From Arcticibacterium luteifluviistationis (GTDB lineage Bacteria > Bacteroidota > Bacteroidia > Cytophagales > Spirosomataceae): a stretch of 64,000 nucleotides of DNA. The translations under genes were made by a program, and so were the position numbers. Positions 36,071-46,022 of this stretch are shown one piece after another. The DNA lies in assembly GCF_003258705.1 (NCBI RefSeq), contig NZ_CP029480.1, forward strand, positions 1,798,001-1,862,000. The letters run 5' to 3'. The notes below the pieces were generated by a model, which was not told where the DNA came from, searched no databases, and saw nothing but the letters and a program-made list of their open reading frames with translations. The first letter of the stretch is position 1, and each line of letters starts with the position of its first letter.

Positions 36071-37984
36071 TCAAGTATCCCCATTCAAAAACACCACACG
36101 TTGCTTATCTGCTCGGTTAATAGCTTTTAAAAAGTCGACCCACTCTGAGTACATGCTTTTATCATAAGTGCCACCTTTTACAGATACTTTTCTGGTGTAA
36201 TTAAGCGTATTACCTTCGCGTTTTACTTCAGATGCATAAACACCGAAAGGACTTTCTAGTAAAATAGGTTTCGGTGATTTCTCCGTTTTGTAACCTTCCG
36301 GAATATGAAATAGTATTACGTCGCTGTCTTCTACCGTATAAATGTTTGGGTTTAAGTATAGGTTGGTTTTACGGTCTTCTTTATTCAAAGGAGTTCCGTA
36401 AAAACCGCTTAAAATATTGGGCTTAAGAAATAACCTTTTACCACTTACTGCTACCAGTTTTCTTGCAGTCAGGCTCACATCTTCAGTTACTTCAGGTATT
36501 TTGTTTTTTATCTTTTCTAATTTAAAATCACCAAGCTCAAAACTCGCTAGGTCAATAGAGCCTTTTAAAAATTTAATTTGTTCGTCGTGATTATAAGAGT
36601 CTACCACATCGGCTCTTCTGCTTTGCTGAATTCCGCCATAGCTAGATGCTATTTTAAGCTTGGCATTACCATCTTCTTTTAGCCATACTTCGGCAGTTCT
36701 TTTTTGGAAGTTTTCTTGGGGTGAATATTGGATAGTATTTACTAATTCCGCCCCCTCACTTTTAACTAAAAGTCCTTTTCTGTTTCCCGTAAAACTGCCT
36801 AAAAAACCAGCAGGATTGGTTTGACTGGTACATTCTAACCAAATAGTATCTTTGACCGAAGGCACACAGGCAATCACATGATTGAAACTCATGTTTGGGA
36901 AATCTTCTAAAGGGTTAGAGAAATTTTTGCCAGCACTGATTATAACCGGATAAGCTTTAATGTCAATAGTTTTTAGAAGAGCTATGGTATAGTTTGTCAA
37001 TGCTTTACAGTCGCCATAGCCTCTTTCTGCCACGCTTTTAGCTGTCATGGTTTGCCAACCGCCTATTCCCAGCTGAATACTCATATAGCGGGTGTGAGAC
37101 TGCATAAACTCGTAGGTCGTTTTTACTTTTTCCTCAAAAGACATCTCTGGCTTTATGAGTTGCTTTAGCTTCGCTATTTGTTCCTCTGGTAGTTCATCTC
37201 TTTTGCTATTAAGTTCGGCATAAAATTTACCAATGTCGCTCCACGAATTCATTTCGCCTTTGTAGCCATCAATCTCAAATAGGGAGGGTGCAGTAACTAA
37301 ATGAGGAACATCTTCATTTTGCGAGTAACCTTCATATTTAAACGGTTTTACATTCTCTAGGGACCATGATTTTATAAAGGGATGAGCTGTTTTCTTGACT
37401 ACATCAAAGCCGGTCATACCATTTTCTTTTACCCTAAAAGGAACTTCTTTAGATTCGATACTAAACTCAGAAGACATGATGGCCGTTTTTTCGGCTGTTA
37501 TGGGTACCCAGCTAGGAAAGAAAAGCATGTTTTTATCTTGCTTTTCGTAACTAAATTCTATGGTATATGGGTAGTCGATATTAAGGTTTGAAAAATCGGC
37601 TACTTTTACTCTTCCGTCTGAAACACCTTCTGAAAATCCACTCAAAGCATAGTCTTCCACATCTTTACCTCGTAGGTTTTTAATTTCTTTGCCTTGAGCA
37701 TCATAAAGAATGCCTTCAATCTTTCTGACCTTGGAAAAATCGTCATAATAGGCTCTGAATAACTCGTGCTCTTCAGCACCTCGGGCATTCATTATAGTGA
37801 TGGCCCAGTGTCTTTTGGTATTAGATTCCTTGGTCGATTCTATAAGAAATTCTGTTTTGTCAAAGCGAATAACTGCATCGGCAGATTCCATCAATTCTTC
37901 TGGGATTTGGCTAACTGCTAAATCTTGTGCAAATGACAGATTTGATAAACTAGCGACTATAATTAAGAGGGCTACTTTGGTCAT
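36071..37984 (-). CDS. DUF3857/transglutaminase-like exported protein with intact active-site Cys
   Basis: This 637-residue protein has a signal peptide (VALLIIVASLSNLSFAQ), an N-terminal DUF3857 beta domain (about 30-240) and a transglutaminase-like domain (about 275-390). GYGDCKALTN carries Cys326, MSFNHV carries His369 and IWLECTSQ carries Glu384 at the third site. A C-terminal DUF2569/immunoglobulin-like part follows to residue 637. The catalytic pair suggests real protease or amide-chemistry activity on periplasmic protein or peptidoglycan; substrates are unknown. It lies 3 bp downstream of a paralogue that lacks these residues. Confidence 0.88.
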   Translation of the reverse strand: MTKVALLIIVASLSNLSFAQDLAVSQIPEELMESADAVIRFDKTEFLIESTKESNTKRHWAITIMNARGAEEHELFRAYYDDFSKVRKIEGILYDAQGKEIKNLRGKDVEDYALSGFSEGVSDGRVKVADFSNLNIDYPYTIEFSYEKQDKNMLFFPSWVPITAEKTAIMSSEFSIESKEVPFRVKENGMTGFDVVKKTAHPFIKSWSLENVKPFKYEGYSQNEDVPHLVTAPSLFEIDGYKGEMNSWSDIGKFYAELNSKRDELPEEQIAKLKQLIKPEMSFEEKVKTTYEFMQSHTRYMSIQLGIGGWQTMTAKSVAERGYGDCKALTNYTIALLKTIDIKAYPVIISAGKNFSNPLEDFPNMSFNHVIACVPSVKDTIWLECTSQTNPAGFLGSFTGNRKGLLVKSEGAELVNTIQYSPQENFQKRTAEVWLKEDGNAKLKIASSYGGIQQSRRADVVDSYNHDEQIKFLKGSIDLASFELGDFKLEKIKNKIPEVTEDVSLTARKLVAVSGKRLFLKPNILSGFYGTPLNKEDRKTNLYLNPNIYTVEDSDVILFHIPEGYKTEKSPKPILLESPFGVYASEVKREGNTLNYTRKVSVKGGTYDKSMYSEWVDFLKAINRADKQRVVFLNGDT

Positions 37985-37987
37985 TCT

Positions 37988-39973
37988 TTATTCGTTTTTT
38001 GATAAAACAATTTGTTCAGCATGCTTGCTTACAATACGGTCATAAAACTCTTTTAAAAGCACATAGTCGTTTGCAGGGAAAACCGCTTTTTTTAATGTAA
38101 TATTTGAAATGACTTTAACCTTTCCTTCGCTAATAGAGCAGCTGTATATAAAACGTCCACCGTTATTAGGGAGTTTTAAATGAATAGGCTCAGGCATTTC
38201 TTCGGCTTCGAATCCTTCTGGGATTTCTAAGGAAATGCTGTAGTTATGTGTGGTCAAATGAGCAAAGTCTACCGGAAAATCTCTGGTTTTACTTTTGAAT
38301 GGATTCTCACTAATTTGTCCAAATACCATGGGGTTGAGGTAAATCATGTCTTCCATGATGCCTCCGTCTTCTTTTACAAAAGAAAACGAGTTTATAGCGG
38401 GACTATAAACGTTTTGGATAGAATTGAGTGTGAAATTGTCAATTTCCCAATCTGCAAAAGTTTTAGTAATTCCTTCACGATAGCCATCTTCTCCAAGCTC
38501 TTTTACGTTATCTCTGATTCTTTTGGCTGCGTAGCCATCGCTACTGTTTTTGTAGTTTCCTATCAAACTGGCGTTTTCTAAATCAAAACTTGCTTCTACC
38601 TCTTCCAACTCCGAAAACTTCCCTTTAGTTTTTATATCTACAAATTCGCCTTTTCCTCTTTTTATTTCTCGGCCTTGGGCAGAGAGGCATCTATTGGGTA
38701 AAGTTCCCATGGGTAATAATGGATCTGTTACATCTATAAAGAGTTTATCAATGCCTATTCTTAGCGAAACAATGGTATAGTTGAACCTGTCAAGAAGGGG
38801 ATAAATGGTATTTATTCTACCATTTCTACGGGTACTGATAATGACGGGGTGTGCATCTAATCCTGCTGCCTGAAATAGGCCTAAAGCCAGCAAGTTTAAA
38901 GCGGAAGCTGTACCTTTCTTTTCTTTTAAAACATCTTTTATTTTTCCTCCAGACCATACGCCTACGTAATCGTTCCATTGATAAGTAGCTATCATATAAT
39001 CGTAAATAGCTTGGGCTCGTTCTTTTTCGTCTTCAATTTTTTTGAAAGGCTCAGCCATTTCTTGTAAGTCTGCCTTACCACTTAAATATTGAATCCAATA
39101 ATCTGACTTCATGAGGGTTTCGTCTAATTCATCCCACGTAGTATTGTAATTTTTAAGAGGCTGGCCAGGTATGTCTACAGAAGAAAGCTCAAATTCTATT
39201 TTAGATATATAGTCGTTTGAGGTGGTTATAAATGACTCATTTTTAAATGCAGGAGCATCTTTTACTACAAATTTATATTGAATGGCATTTACCTTTAGCC
39301 CTGTTCCTTGAACGGTGGTGTTTACAGGTTTTTGATCATTAAAGGCAAGTGGTAAGTAGCCTCCCATAATTATTTGATAATAAAAATATCCAGGAATTTC
39401 AATGTTTAACTCGCTCCATCTAACAGGTATATCGGATTGAAAATACCAAGTACTGGGATTTGAGCTATGGTTTAAAGTAGAACGCTTAGTATAAGTGTAT
39501 TCAATGATAGAACCCTCTTTTACGTCAGGTAAAGAAAATTTCATTTCAGCATAGTTGTCATCAACATCTTCATCAAAAACGGCCTTTTTGCTCATTTCAG
39601 ATTTAACAACTTTACCGTTCTCAAGATTATAAGTAGCAGCTTTTATTCTGAATATTTTATCACCTGTAGTACTGGTGCCTTTATAATAAGACAAAGTAAG
39701 GTTTCCTCTACTAAGCTCTGATTTTTTTAATATGTGAACTCTTACGTGGTAAGTACTTTCAATTTCAAAACCTCGATTTGAGCTGTAAACAAACTCCGAG
39801 TTTCCTTTATCATAAATTACTACAGCATGCGGGTCGGCATCTAAGTCTTCGTAGGTGTCTTGAAAGGCCTCTGCAGTAAGTGTTCCAAATTTAGGTTCGT
39901 TGTTTTTTTGAGCAATACCTTGAGCTCCAAAAAGTAAGCAGGCTAAAAAAAGCCCGAAAGTGGTTGTCTTCAT
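37988..39973 (-). CDS. DUF3857/transglutaminase-fold protein, probably inactive
   Basis: This 661-residue protein has a signal peptide (LFLACLLFGAQGIAQ), DUF3857 (about 65-280) and a transglutaminase-fold domain. At the catalytic Cys position the sequence is KKGTASALN, with Ala356; at the His position it is DRFNYT, with Tyr399. Both catalytic residues seen in the neighbour at 36071 are therefore replaced. It is about colinear with the next protein (40112), residue for residue through this region. It probably binds rather than cleaves a partner and may work with the active neighbour, 3 bp downstream. Confidence 0.87.
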   Translation of the reverse strand: MKTTTFGLFLACLLFGAQGIAQKNNEPKFGTLTAEAFQDTYEDLDADPHAVVIYDKGNSEFVYSSNRGFEIESTYHVRVHILKKSELSRGNLTLSYYKGTSTTGDKIFRIKAATYNLENGKVVKSEMSKKAVFDEDVDDNYAEMKFSLPDVKEGSIIEYTYTKRSTLNHSSNPSTWYFQSDIPVRWSELNIEIPGYFYYQIIMGGYLPLAFNDQKPVNTTVQGTGLKVNAIQYKFVVKDAPAFKNESFITTSNDYISKIEFELSSVDIPGQPLKNYNTTWDELDETLMKSDYWIQYLSGKADLQEMAEPFKKIEDEKERAQAIYDYMIATYQWNDYVGVWSGGKIKDVLKEKKGTASALNLLALGLFQAAGLDAHPVIISTRRNGRINTIYPLLDRFNYTIVSLRIGIDKLFIDVTDPLLPMGTLPNRCLSAQGREIKRGKGEFVDIKTKGKFSELEEVEASFDLENASLIGNYKNSSDGYAAKRIRDNVKELGEDGYREGITKTFADWEIDNFTLNSIQNVYSPAINSFSFVKEDGGIMEDMIYLNPMVFGQISENPFKSKTRDFPVDFAHLTTHNYSISLEIPEGFEAEEMPEPIHLKLPNNGGRFIYSCSISEGKVKVISNITLKKAVFPANDYVLLKEFYDRIVSKHAEQIVLSKNE

Positions 39974-40111
39974 GTGAATATAAATGATTGTGAATTTGCC
40001 TATTCAAGAACAAAATTCAGACCAGAGAAGCATAATTTATGTAATTTTTCTGGGGAGAGATTTAATCTTAAGTAAAAATCAATAAAGAAGTTTTATTCAA
40101 AATGGAGTTAA

Positions 40112-42097
40112 TTATTGTTTTTTTGAAAGGACTATTTGCTCCGCATGTTTCGCAACTATTCGGTCATAGAATTCTTTTAAGAGTACGTATTCATTGGCTG
40201 GGAAAATAGCCTTTCCCAGTAATAACCTTGACATTATGGTTACTTTAGAATTATTAACGGCACAGTTGTAAATATATCGACCACCGTTATTTGGTAGTTT
40301 TAAGTATATGGACTCAGGTACTTCTTCCACTTCAAAACCTTCAGGAATATCTAGGTCAATTCTGTAGCTCTGGTTAGTTAAGAACCCAAAGTCTATAGGA
40401 AACTCTCGGGTCTTACTTTTAAATGGATTCTCTTTTATTTTACCAAAAATCATCGGATTTAGATAAATCATATCCTCCATGATTCCGTCATCCTCTTTTA
40501 CAAATGAAAATCTGTTTATGACAGCATTGTCAATTTGGTCCACTGAGTCCAGTTCAAAGTTGTTTATTTCCCAATCCGCAAGACTTTTAAATAAAGCTTG
40601 GCGGTAAACGTCTTCTCCAGACTTTTTTATACCTGAACGGATATTGTTGGCGGCATAACCTCTGCTACTAGCTGCGTAGTTTCCTATTAAGCTCGCGTTT
40701 TCTACATCAAAACTTGCTTTTACCTCTTCCAGTCCCCAATATTCACCGGTAGATTTTATGTCAACAAAGTATCCTTTGCCATCATTGATTTCTCTTCCTA
40801 GGGCCGAAAGGCATCGGTTTGGTAATACACCCATTGGTAATAATGGGTCGGTTACGTCAATGAAGAGTTTTTCGTTACCCACCATTACGGAAACAATGGT
40901 ATAATTAAACCTATCCAGAAGAGGATATTCAGTTATTACTTTGCCATTATTTCTTGTACTAATAATTACAGGATTGGCGTTGAAACCAGCAGCTTGTAAT
41001 ATACCCATAGTGAGCAGGTTTAAGGCTGAAGCCGAACCTTTCTTTTCTTCTAATACTTTTGAGATTTCCCCTCCAGACCAAACGCCCATGTAGTCATTCC
41101 ATTTATAAGTATGAACCATGAAATCATAAATGGCCTTGACCTTCTCTTTATCACCTGCTATTTTTTCAAAAGGTGCAGCCATGTTTTCCAGTTTTTCTTT
41201 GCTGCATAGGTAGTTAACCCAGTAATTTGACTTAGATACTGTTTGGTCTAGTTCGTCCCATGTAGTATTATAACTTACTTTACGTCGGCCTGGAATGCTT
41301 ACAGAGGATAACTCAAATTCTACTTTAGAAACATTATCATCAGGGATGGTGGTAAATGATTCGTTTTTAAAAGCTGGAGCATTTGCTACGGCTAGTTTAT
41401 AGAATAAAGTCGGGGGTTTATAATCAGTGCCAATTGTTCTGACTCTTTCGGTCTTTTGCTCGTTTATGGCTAAGGGCAAGTAGCCGCCCAATATTATTTG
41501 ATAGTTAAAGAAATTAGGGATTTCAATGTTGAGTTCGCTCCATCTAACAGGTATGTCTGTTTGGAAATACCAATTTTTTGGACTCGATTGGCCGGCTAAA
41601 GTGACACGTTTTGTAAAAGTATATTCAATGATCGAACCTTCTTTTACAGCTGGCAAAGAGAACTTCTTTTCAGCATAATTTTCATTGATTTCTTCATCAA
41701 AAATGGCATTTTTATCCATTTCAGTTTTTACCACTTTGCCATGCTCAAGATTGTAAGTCGCAGCTTCTATTTTATAGAGTTTATCTCCTGTTAACTTTGT
41801 CCCCTTATAGTAATATAGGGTAATGTTTCCTCGCTCAAGTTCTGATTTTTTTAATATGTGAATTCTGACATGGTAAACGCTCTCAATTTCAAAACCTCGA
41901 TTTACTTTATACATAAATTTAGATGTTTTTTTATGATGCAGTATGACGGCATGAGGGTCATTGTCTAGATCCTCATAGGTGTCTTGGAAGGCTTTTGGTA
42001 AAACAATGCCAAATTCTACTTCATAATTTTTTTGACCTATTACTTCTAAACCGCAGAGGATAAATGTAAAAAATAGCCAAAGAATACTTTTTCTCAT
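40112..42097 (-). CDS. DUF3857/transglutaminase-fold protein, probably inactive (tandem paralogue)
   Basis: A second 661-residue copy of the protein at 37988, with the same spacing of all motifs, a signal peptide (WLFFTFILCGLEVIGQ) and near-identical stretches such as FNYTIVS and EYVLLKEFYDRIVAKHAEQI. The Cys position is Ala356 (KKGSASALN) and the His position Tyr399, as in its copy. The two genes are 138 bp apart and surely arose by tandem duplication. That both share the same replacements shows the loss came before duplication. Confidence 0.87.
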   Translation of the reverse strand: MRKSILWLFFTFILCGLEVIGQKNYEVEFGIVLPKAFQDTYEDLDNDPHAVILHHKKTSKFMYKVNRGFEIESVYHVRIHILKKSELERGNITLYYYKGTKLTGDKLYKIEAATYNLEHGKVVKTEMDKNAIFDEEINENYAEKKFSLPAVKEGSIIEYTFTKRVTLAGQSSPKNWYFQTDIPVRWSELNIEIPNFFNYQIILGGYLPLAINEQKTERVRTIGTDYKPPTLFYKLAVANAPAFKNESFTTIPDDNVSKVEFELSSVSIPGRRKVSYNTTWDELDQTVSKSNYWVNYLCSKEKLENMAAPFEKIAGDKEKVKAIYDFMVHTYKWNDYMGVWSGGEISKVLEEKKGSASALNLLTMGILQAAGFNANPVIISTRNNGKVITEYPLLDRFNYTIVSVMVGNEKLFIDVTDPLLPMGVLPNRCLSALGREINDGKGYFVDIKSTGEYWGLEEVKASFDVENASLIGNYAASSRGYAANNIRSGIKKSGEDVYRQALFKSLADWEINNFELDSVDQIDNAVINRFSFVKEDDGIMEDMIYLNPMIFGKIKENPFKSKTREFPIDFGFLTNQSYRIDLDIPEGFEVEEVPESIYLKLPNNGGRYIYNCAVNNSKVTIMSRLLLGKAIFPANEYVLLKEFYDRIVAKHAEQIVLSKKQ

Positions 42098-42190
42098 GGG
42101 GATTAGAAGTGGTTGTGAATATGATTTAAAGATTGAAATTTAATCTAAAACTTACAAGCCTATTAAAACAATCCTATGATTATTCAATAG

Positions 42191-42221
42191 TTTCTACTAA
42201 GACTTCAATTTACTATATTTG
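42191..42221 (+). promoter_or_regulatory. Promoter of the sterol-desaturase-family gene
   Basis: TTTC (42191-42194), 19 bp, then TATATTTG (42214-42221) closely matches the TTTG-N19-TAnnTTTG Bacteroidota promoter. The start codon follows 28 bp later. Confidence 0.6.
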
Positions 42222-42249
42222 ACAAAAAACGCTGCATGCATACTATTTT

Positions 42250-43521
42250 ATGGAAACATACGCTGGCATTTTACTTATAGCCTCTCCGCTGTTTTTTCTC
42301 TTTGTGTTGGCTGAGAGAATTTATGGTTACTTCGCAAAAGGTGACTCCTTTAAATCTATGGACGTTATTTCCAGTTTAAGTTCTGGTTATACCAATACCC
42401 TGAAAGATGTTTTGGGCATTGGCATTTCGCTTTTGTCTTATAATTGGATGTTAGAGCATTGGGCTTTTATCAAAATAGAATACACTTGGTTAAATGTGTT
42501 GATAGCCTTTATGGCATTAGATTTAGCGGGGTATATAGGTCATAGAATAAACCATTCGGTCAATTTTTTCTGGAATCAGCATTTGATTCATCACTCTTCA
42601 GAGGAGTTTAATTTGGCTTGTGCTTTGCGTCAAAGTATTTCATCTTTGGTAGGTTTCTTTACCATTTTCTTACTCCCAGCAGCTTTACTTGGGGTTGATT
42701 TTAAGATAATTGCCATTGTAGCACCGCTTCACCTTTTTGCCCAGTTTTGGTATCATACGGAGTACATTGGCAAGCTGGGTTTTTTAGAGAAAATTATTGT
42801 GACGCCTTCACACCATAGAGTACATCATGCCATTAACCCAGTTTACCTAGATAAAAACATGGGACAAATTTTCATCTTCTGGGACTTTATGTTCGGCACT
42901 TTCCAAGAGGAATTAGATGATGTGCCACCAGTTTATGGGATTACCAGACAAGTAAATTCTTGGAACCCTATTAAGATTAATTTCCAGCACTTTTGGTTGA
43001 TGGTAAAAGACGCTGTTAGGGCAGATAGCTGGTGGGATGCTATACGCATTTGGTTTATGCCTACCGGCTGGCGACCAGCCGATGTAGAAGCAAAATACCC
43101 TGAACCTAAAATTGAGGATCCTTATAATTTTGAAAAGTATTATCCTGACGTTTCTATGGGTGTTTTAACCTGGTCATGGATTCAGTTTTTTACCACATTC
43201 GGGTTCCTGATGTATTTCTTCATGGCTTTAGGGCGTATGGATGTTGGCGAAATGGCCGTGTATGGTTTGTTCATGTTCTTTTCGGTGTATTGTTACACAG
43301 AGTTTATGGGGAAGAATCCATTAGCCATTTGGCAGGAATTAGCCAAAAACGGACTTGGCTTATACTTGTTTGTCAAACATGATGGTTGGTTTGGTTTGGA
43401 GAGCATAAATGCAGGACTTAACTATGTGGTGATGGCTTATTTTATTGTTGCCACTTTAGTTACGGGCTATTTTGTGCTTACAGAGTTTCGGGAAAAGCCT
43501 GATGCTGTGCCGCTAAAATGA
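42250..43521 (+). CDS. Sterol desaturase / fatty acid hydroxylase family membrane protein
   Basis: This 423-residue integral membrane protein has the family's di-iron His clusters: GHRINH (about 97-102), HLIHHSSEEFN (about 111-121), and SHHRVHHA (about 193-200). More membrane helices lie near both ends. The layout (His clusters in the first half, extra helices after residue 290) recalls alkylglycerol monooxygenase-like proteins rather than short sterol desaturases. It probably hydroxylates or desaturates a lipid using O2; the substrate is unknown. A bidirectional hairpin follows. Confidence 0.9.
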   Translation: METYAGILLIASPLFFLFVLAERIYGYFAKGDSFKSMDVISSLSSGYTNTLKDVLGIGISLLSYNWMLEHWAFIKIEYTWLNVLIAFMALDLAGYIGHRINHSVNFFWNQHLIHHSSEEFNLACALRQSISSLVGFFTIFLLPAALLGVDFKIIAIVAPLHLFAQFWYHTEYIGKLGFLEKIIVTPSHHRVHHAINPVYLDKNMGQIFIFWDFMFGTFQEELDDVPPVYGITRQVNSWNPIKINFQHFWLMVKDAVRADSWWDAIRIWFMPTGWRPADVEAKYPEPKIEDPYNFEKYYPDVSMGVLTWSWIQFFTTFGFLMYFFMALGRMDVGEMAVYGLFMFFSVYCYTEFMGKNPLAIWQELAKNGLGLYLFVKHDGWFGLESINAGLNYVVMAYFIVATLVTGYFVLTEFREKPDAVPLK

Positions 43522-43523
43522 AA

Positions 43524-43550
43524 AAACCTTCCGAGGTTATCGGAAGGTTT
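43524..43550. terminator. Bidirectional terminator between convergent genes
   Basis: Perfect 11-bp arms (43524-43534, 43540-43550, AAACCTTCCGA) with a 5-nt loop. T-rich sequence follows on both strands, so it ends the hydroxylase gene on the plus strand and the MFS gene on the minus strand. Confidence 0.85.
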
Positions 43551-43616
43551 AATTTTTGCTTTTTCCATGAATGATTTTAAAGGCAAATCATACGGTTTCC
43601 TTTAGGTATTTCTATG

Positions 43617-44876
43617 CTATTCTTCTAAATAGTCTAATTCCTTATCGTGTGTTTCTGGAATAGTGAGGGTAGAATAAAAGCCAATAGCATACGCAATGAC
43701 CGCAGTAATGGCTCCTGCCCAAATAATCCCACTAGAAGGTTTGAAAAACAAGAAAATAGCAATCATAGCAGGCAGTGCCCCTCTTACCATATTTGGAATG
43801 GTGGTGGCTGCGGTAGCTCTTAAATTGGTGCCAAACTGCTCGGCACCAACAGTGACAAACATAGCCCAATAACCTGTCCCAAGGCCTAATAAACAGCAGA
43901 TGGCGTATAATGCATTGGCAGACTCTACACCTGCAAAAAGAAAAAGCATAACGGCTACTGCCGAAAAAGACATCATATAAAATATGGCTTTCTTTCTTGA
44001 CTGTAGTTGCTGGCTAATAAAGCCACTTAAAAAGTCTCCGGCAGATATTCCTATATATGCCCACATAATGGCCATGCCGGGTTCTACCACTTCTTTAATG
44101 CCCAATGCTTCGCCAAACTCATTACTGAAATAAGCCAGAATACCGATACAAAACCAAGTAGGTATGCCTATGCCTATACATTTTAAATATTTCACAAAAC
44201 GCTCCCAATTATTAAAGAACATAAAAAAGTTACCCTTTGAAACGCTCTTGTCTTTTGTGAGGTTGGTATAAATGCCAGACTCTATTACACCCACTCTTAG
44301 GAGTAAAAGTGCAAATCCCATGGCTCCACCTATAAAGTAAGCGATGGTCCAGTCGCCAGAAAGACGCACCGTGAAATTACCAACTACAGCACCCATCAAA
44401 CCTATACCCGCTACTAGCGAGGTTCCTATGGCTCTAAGTCTGGTAGGTAAGCTTTCTGATACCAATGTGATACCAGCACCTAATTCGCCTGCCAAGCCTA
44501 CTCCAGCTATAAATCTTAGCCATTTATACGCTTCTATTTGATTCATAAACTCTATTTGTGGTATTAAACCGCAGGCAATATTGGCGAAGGAATAAGTAAT
44601 GATGGAACCAAAAAGTACAGATAGTCTTCCTTTTTTGTCACCCAATGTTCCCCAGAAAATACCACCTACCAACAAACCATAGCTTTGATAACTTAAAATT
44701 GAACTTCCGGCGGTGGCTACTTCTTCTTCAGAAAGCCCTAAAGCTCGCAAACTGGGAACTCTTACAATACCGAAAAGTTGCATGTCGTAGATATCGACGA
44801 AGTACCCGAGGGCGGCTACAATTACGGGAAGACTAAACAGTTTTTTCCAGTCTTCCGGTGAAAGTTTGATAGACAT
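43617..44876 (-). CDS. MFS transporter
   Basis: This 419-residue protein has about 12 membrane helices. The MFS loop motif is seen as GTLGDKKGRL (about 80-89) and again in weaker form after helix 8 (QLQSRKKAIF). The N-terminal YFVDIYDMQLFG has the acidic residues of the metabolite/H+ symporter branch that carries organic and aromatic acids. The substrate cannot be told. It is transcribed toward the hydroxylase gene and shares its terminator. Confidence 0.9.
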   Translation of the reverse strand: MSIKLSPEDWKKLFSLPVIVAALGYFVDIYDMQLFGIVRVPSLRALGLSEEEVATAGSSILSYQSYGLLVGGIFWGTLGDKKGRLSVLFGSIITYSFANIACGLIPQIEFMNQIEAYKWLRFIAGVGLAGELGAGITLVSESLPTRLRAIGTSLVAGIGLMGAVVGNFTVRLSGDWTIAYFIGGAMGFALLLLRVGVIESGIYTNLTKDKSVSKGNFFMFFNNWERFVKYLKCIGIGIPTWFCIGILAYFSNEFGEALGIKEVVEPGMAIMWAYIGISAGDFLSGFISQQLQSRKKAIFYMMSFSAVAVMLFLFAGVESANALYAICCLLGLGTGYWAMFVTVGAEQFGTNLRATAATTIPNMVRGALPAMIAIFLFFKPSSGIIWAGAITAVIAYAIGFYSTLTIPETHDKELDYLEE

Positions 44877-44924
44877 AAAATAGTGGTAAAGTTAATTTGG
44901 GTTCAAAAATAGATAATTTCTTAA

Positions 44925-45569
44925 TTATGATTTCTCTCCGTAGGCTAAATCGCCAGCATCTCCCAAACCTGGTATGATGTAAGACTTACTGCTTAGGTCT
45001 TTGTCCAAATCTCCCAAGTATAATCTGCATTCTGGCATTCTAGCTTGTATAAATCTGGCTCCTCTGGCTGAAGCTATGGCGGCTACTATATATGTTCTTT
45101 TCGGGATGCCGTAGCGTAACATGGCGTGGTAGGCTTTTTCTATAGACTTTCCGGTGGCTATCATCGGGTCGCAAATAATTAAAGTACGGCCCTGTATATC
45201 AGGACTGGTGATATAATCCATTTCAATATCAAAATCATCTTTGGCATTATGAGAGCCTCTGTAGGCTCCAATGAAAGCATTATCTGCCTCGTCAAAATAG
45301 TTTAACATGCCATTATGCAGGGGCAATCCCGCTCTTAATATCGTCACCAAAACTGGTTGGTCTTTTAGCGTTTTGGTTTCTTTTTCCCCTAATGGCGTGG
45401 TTATTTTATCGTTTTCAAAATGTAGATTCTTTGAAATTTCATAGGCCAATATTTCTCCTATCCGTTCTATGTTTCGCCTGAATTTCTGTCGGTCTTTCTG
45501 AATATTGATATCTCTTATTTGAGCTAAGAAGTTATTGGCAACAGAAGTAGTTTCGGCAAGAATATACAT
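44925..45569 (-). CDS. upp: Uracil phosphoribosyltransferase
   Basis: It makes UMP from uracil and PRPP (pyrimidine salvage, cytoplasm). The 214-residue protein has the PRPP-binding loop LIICDPMIATGKSIEKA (about 130-146), the ETKTLKDQPVLVTILRAGLP segment and the C-terminal uracil-binding region YIIPGLGDAGDLAYG. The length is normal for the family. The gene stands alone, 48 bp upstream of the MFS transporter gene, which could suggest cotranscription. Confidence 0.95.
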   Translation of the reverse strand: MYILAETTSVANNFLAQIRDINIQKDRQKFRRNIERIGEILAYEISKNLHFENDKITTPLGEKETKTLKDQPVLVTILRAGLPLHNGMLNYFDEADNAFIGAYRGSHNAKDDFDIEMDYITSPDIQGRTLIICDPMIATGKSIEKAYHAMLRYGIPKRTYIVAAIASARGARFIQARMPECRLYLGDLDKDLSSKSYIIPGLGDAGDLAYGEKS

Positions 45570-46022
45570 GAGTGTTTTTTGAAAAGGTTAAGATGAACCC
45601 AATATACGACGCTTAAGCTATTTTAACATAGGTAGGGTAGAATTCCTATTGAAAAAAAAAGAAAACGAAGCCGAATAGATAATAAGTAATTACTTTAGTT
45701 GTTCTCCTATTTGCTATAAACCAGATGGCAGCAGGCATCCTCATTCTTGGAGTATTGTAAACGAAGCAGAGCTTTTAGATTGGTTTAATTGGCTTTCTTT
45801 TTAAATCACAGGAATCTATAAGGGAATTTTAAAACATTTTGGCTTATTTGAAGCTGAAAGCAAGAAAAAGCACTTTCAATTTCCCACTCTTTAAAACCTT
45901 CTGGAATAATGAGGGGCTGAGGGGGAGTTTGTTTCCCGGGAAAAATGAAATTCAGGCAAACCCTCATTCATTATTATTGTTGAAGATGTTAATTCAAGCC
46001 TTTATTCCTTTATTCAAATCAA
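45570..46022. other. Gap of 453 bp with coding debris
   Basis: The interval between upp and the broken propeller gene holds the upp promoter region, then what looks like the 3' end of a decayed hydrolase gene (separate entry), then about 220 bp without a supported gene. Together with the adjacent frameshifted gene it reads as a decaying stretch. Confidence 0.45.
45679..45804 (+). pseudogene. Possible remnant of an esterase / dienelactone-hydrolase-type gene
   Basis: A stop-bounded frame of 41 residues without ATG ends in RHPHSWSIVNEAELLDWFNW. This resembles the C-terminal H-x-S-W-x-x-x-Y-x-x-x-x-L-x-x-W-L pattern of prolyl-oligopeptidase- or PHB-depolymerase-like hydrolases, where the His is catalytic. 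The rest of such a gene is absent: upstream is upp on the other strand. It is a short match, so the assignment is tentative. Confidence 0.3.
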
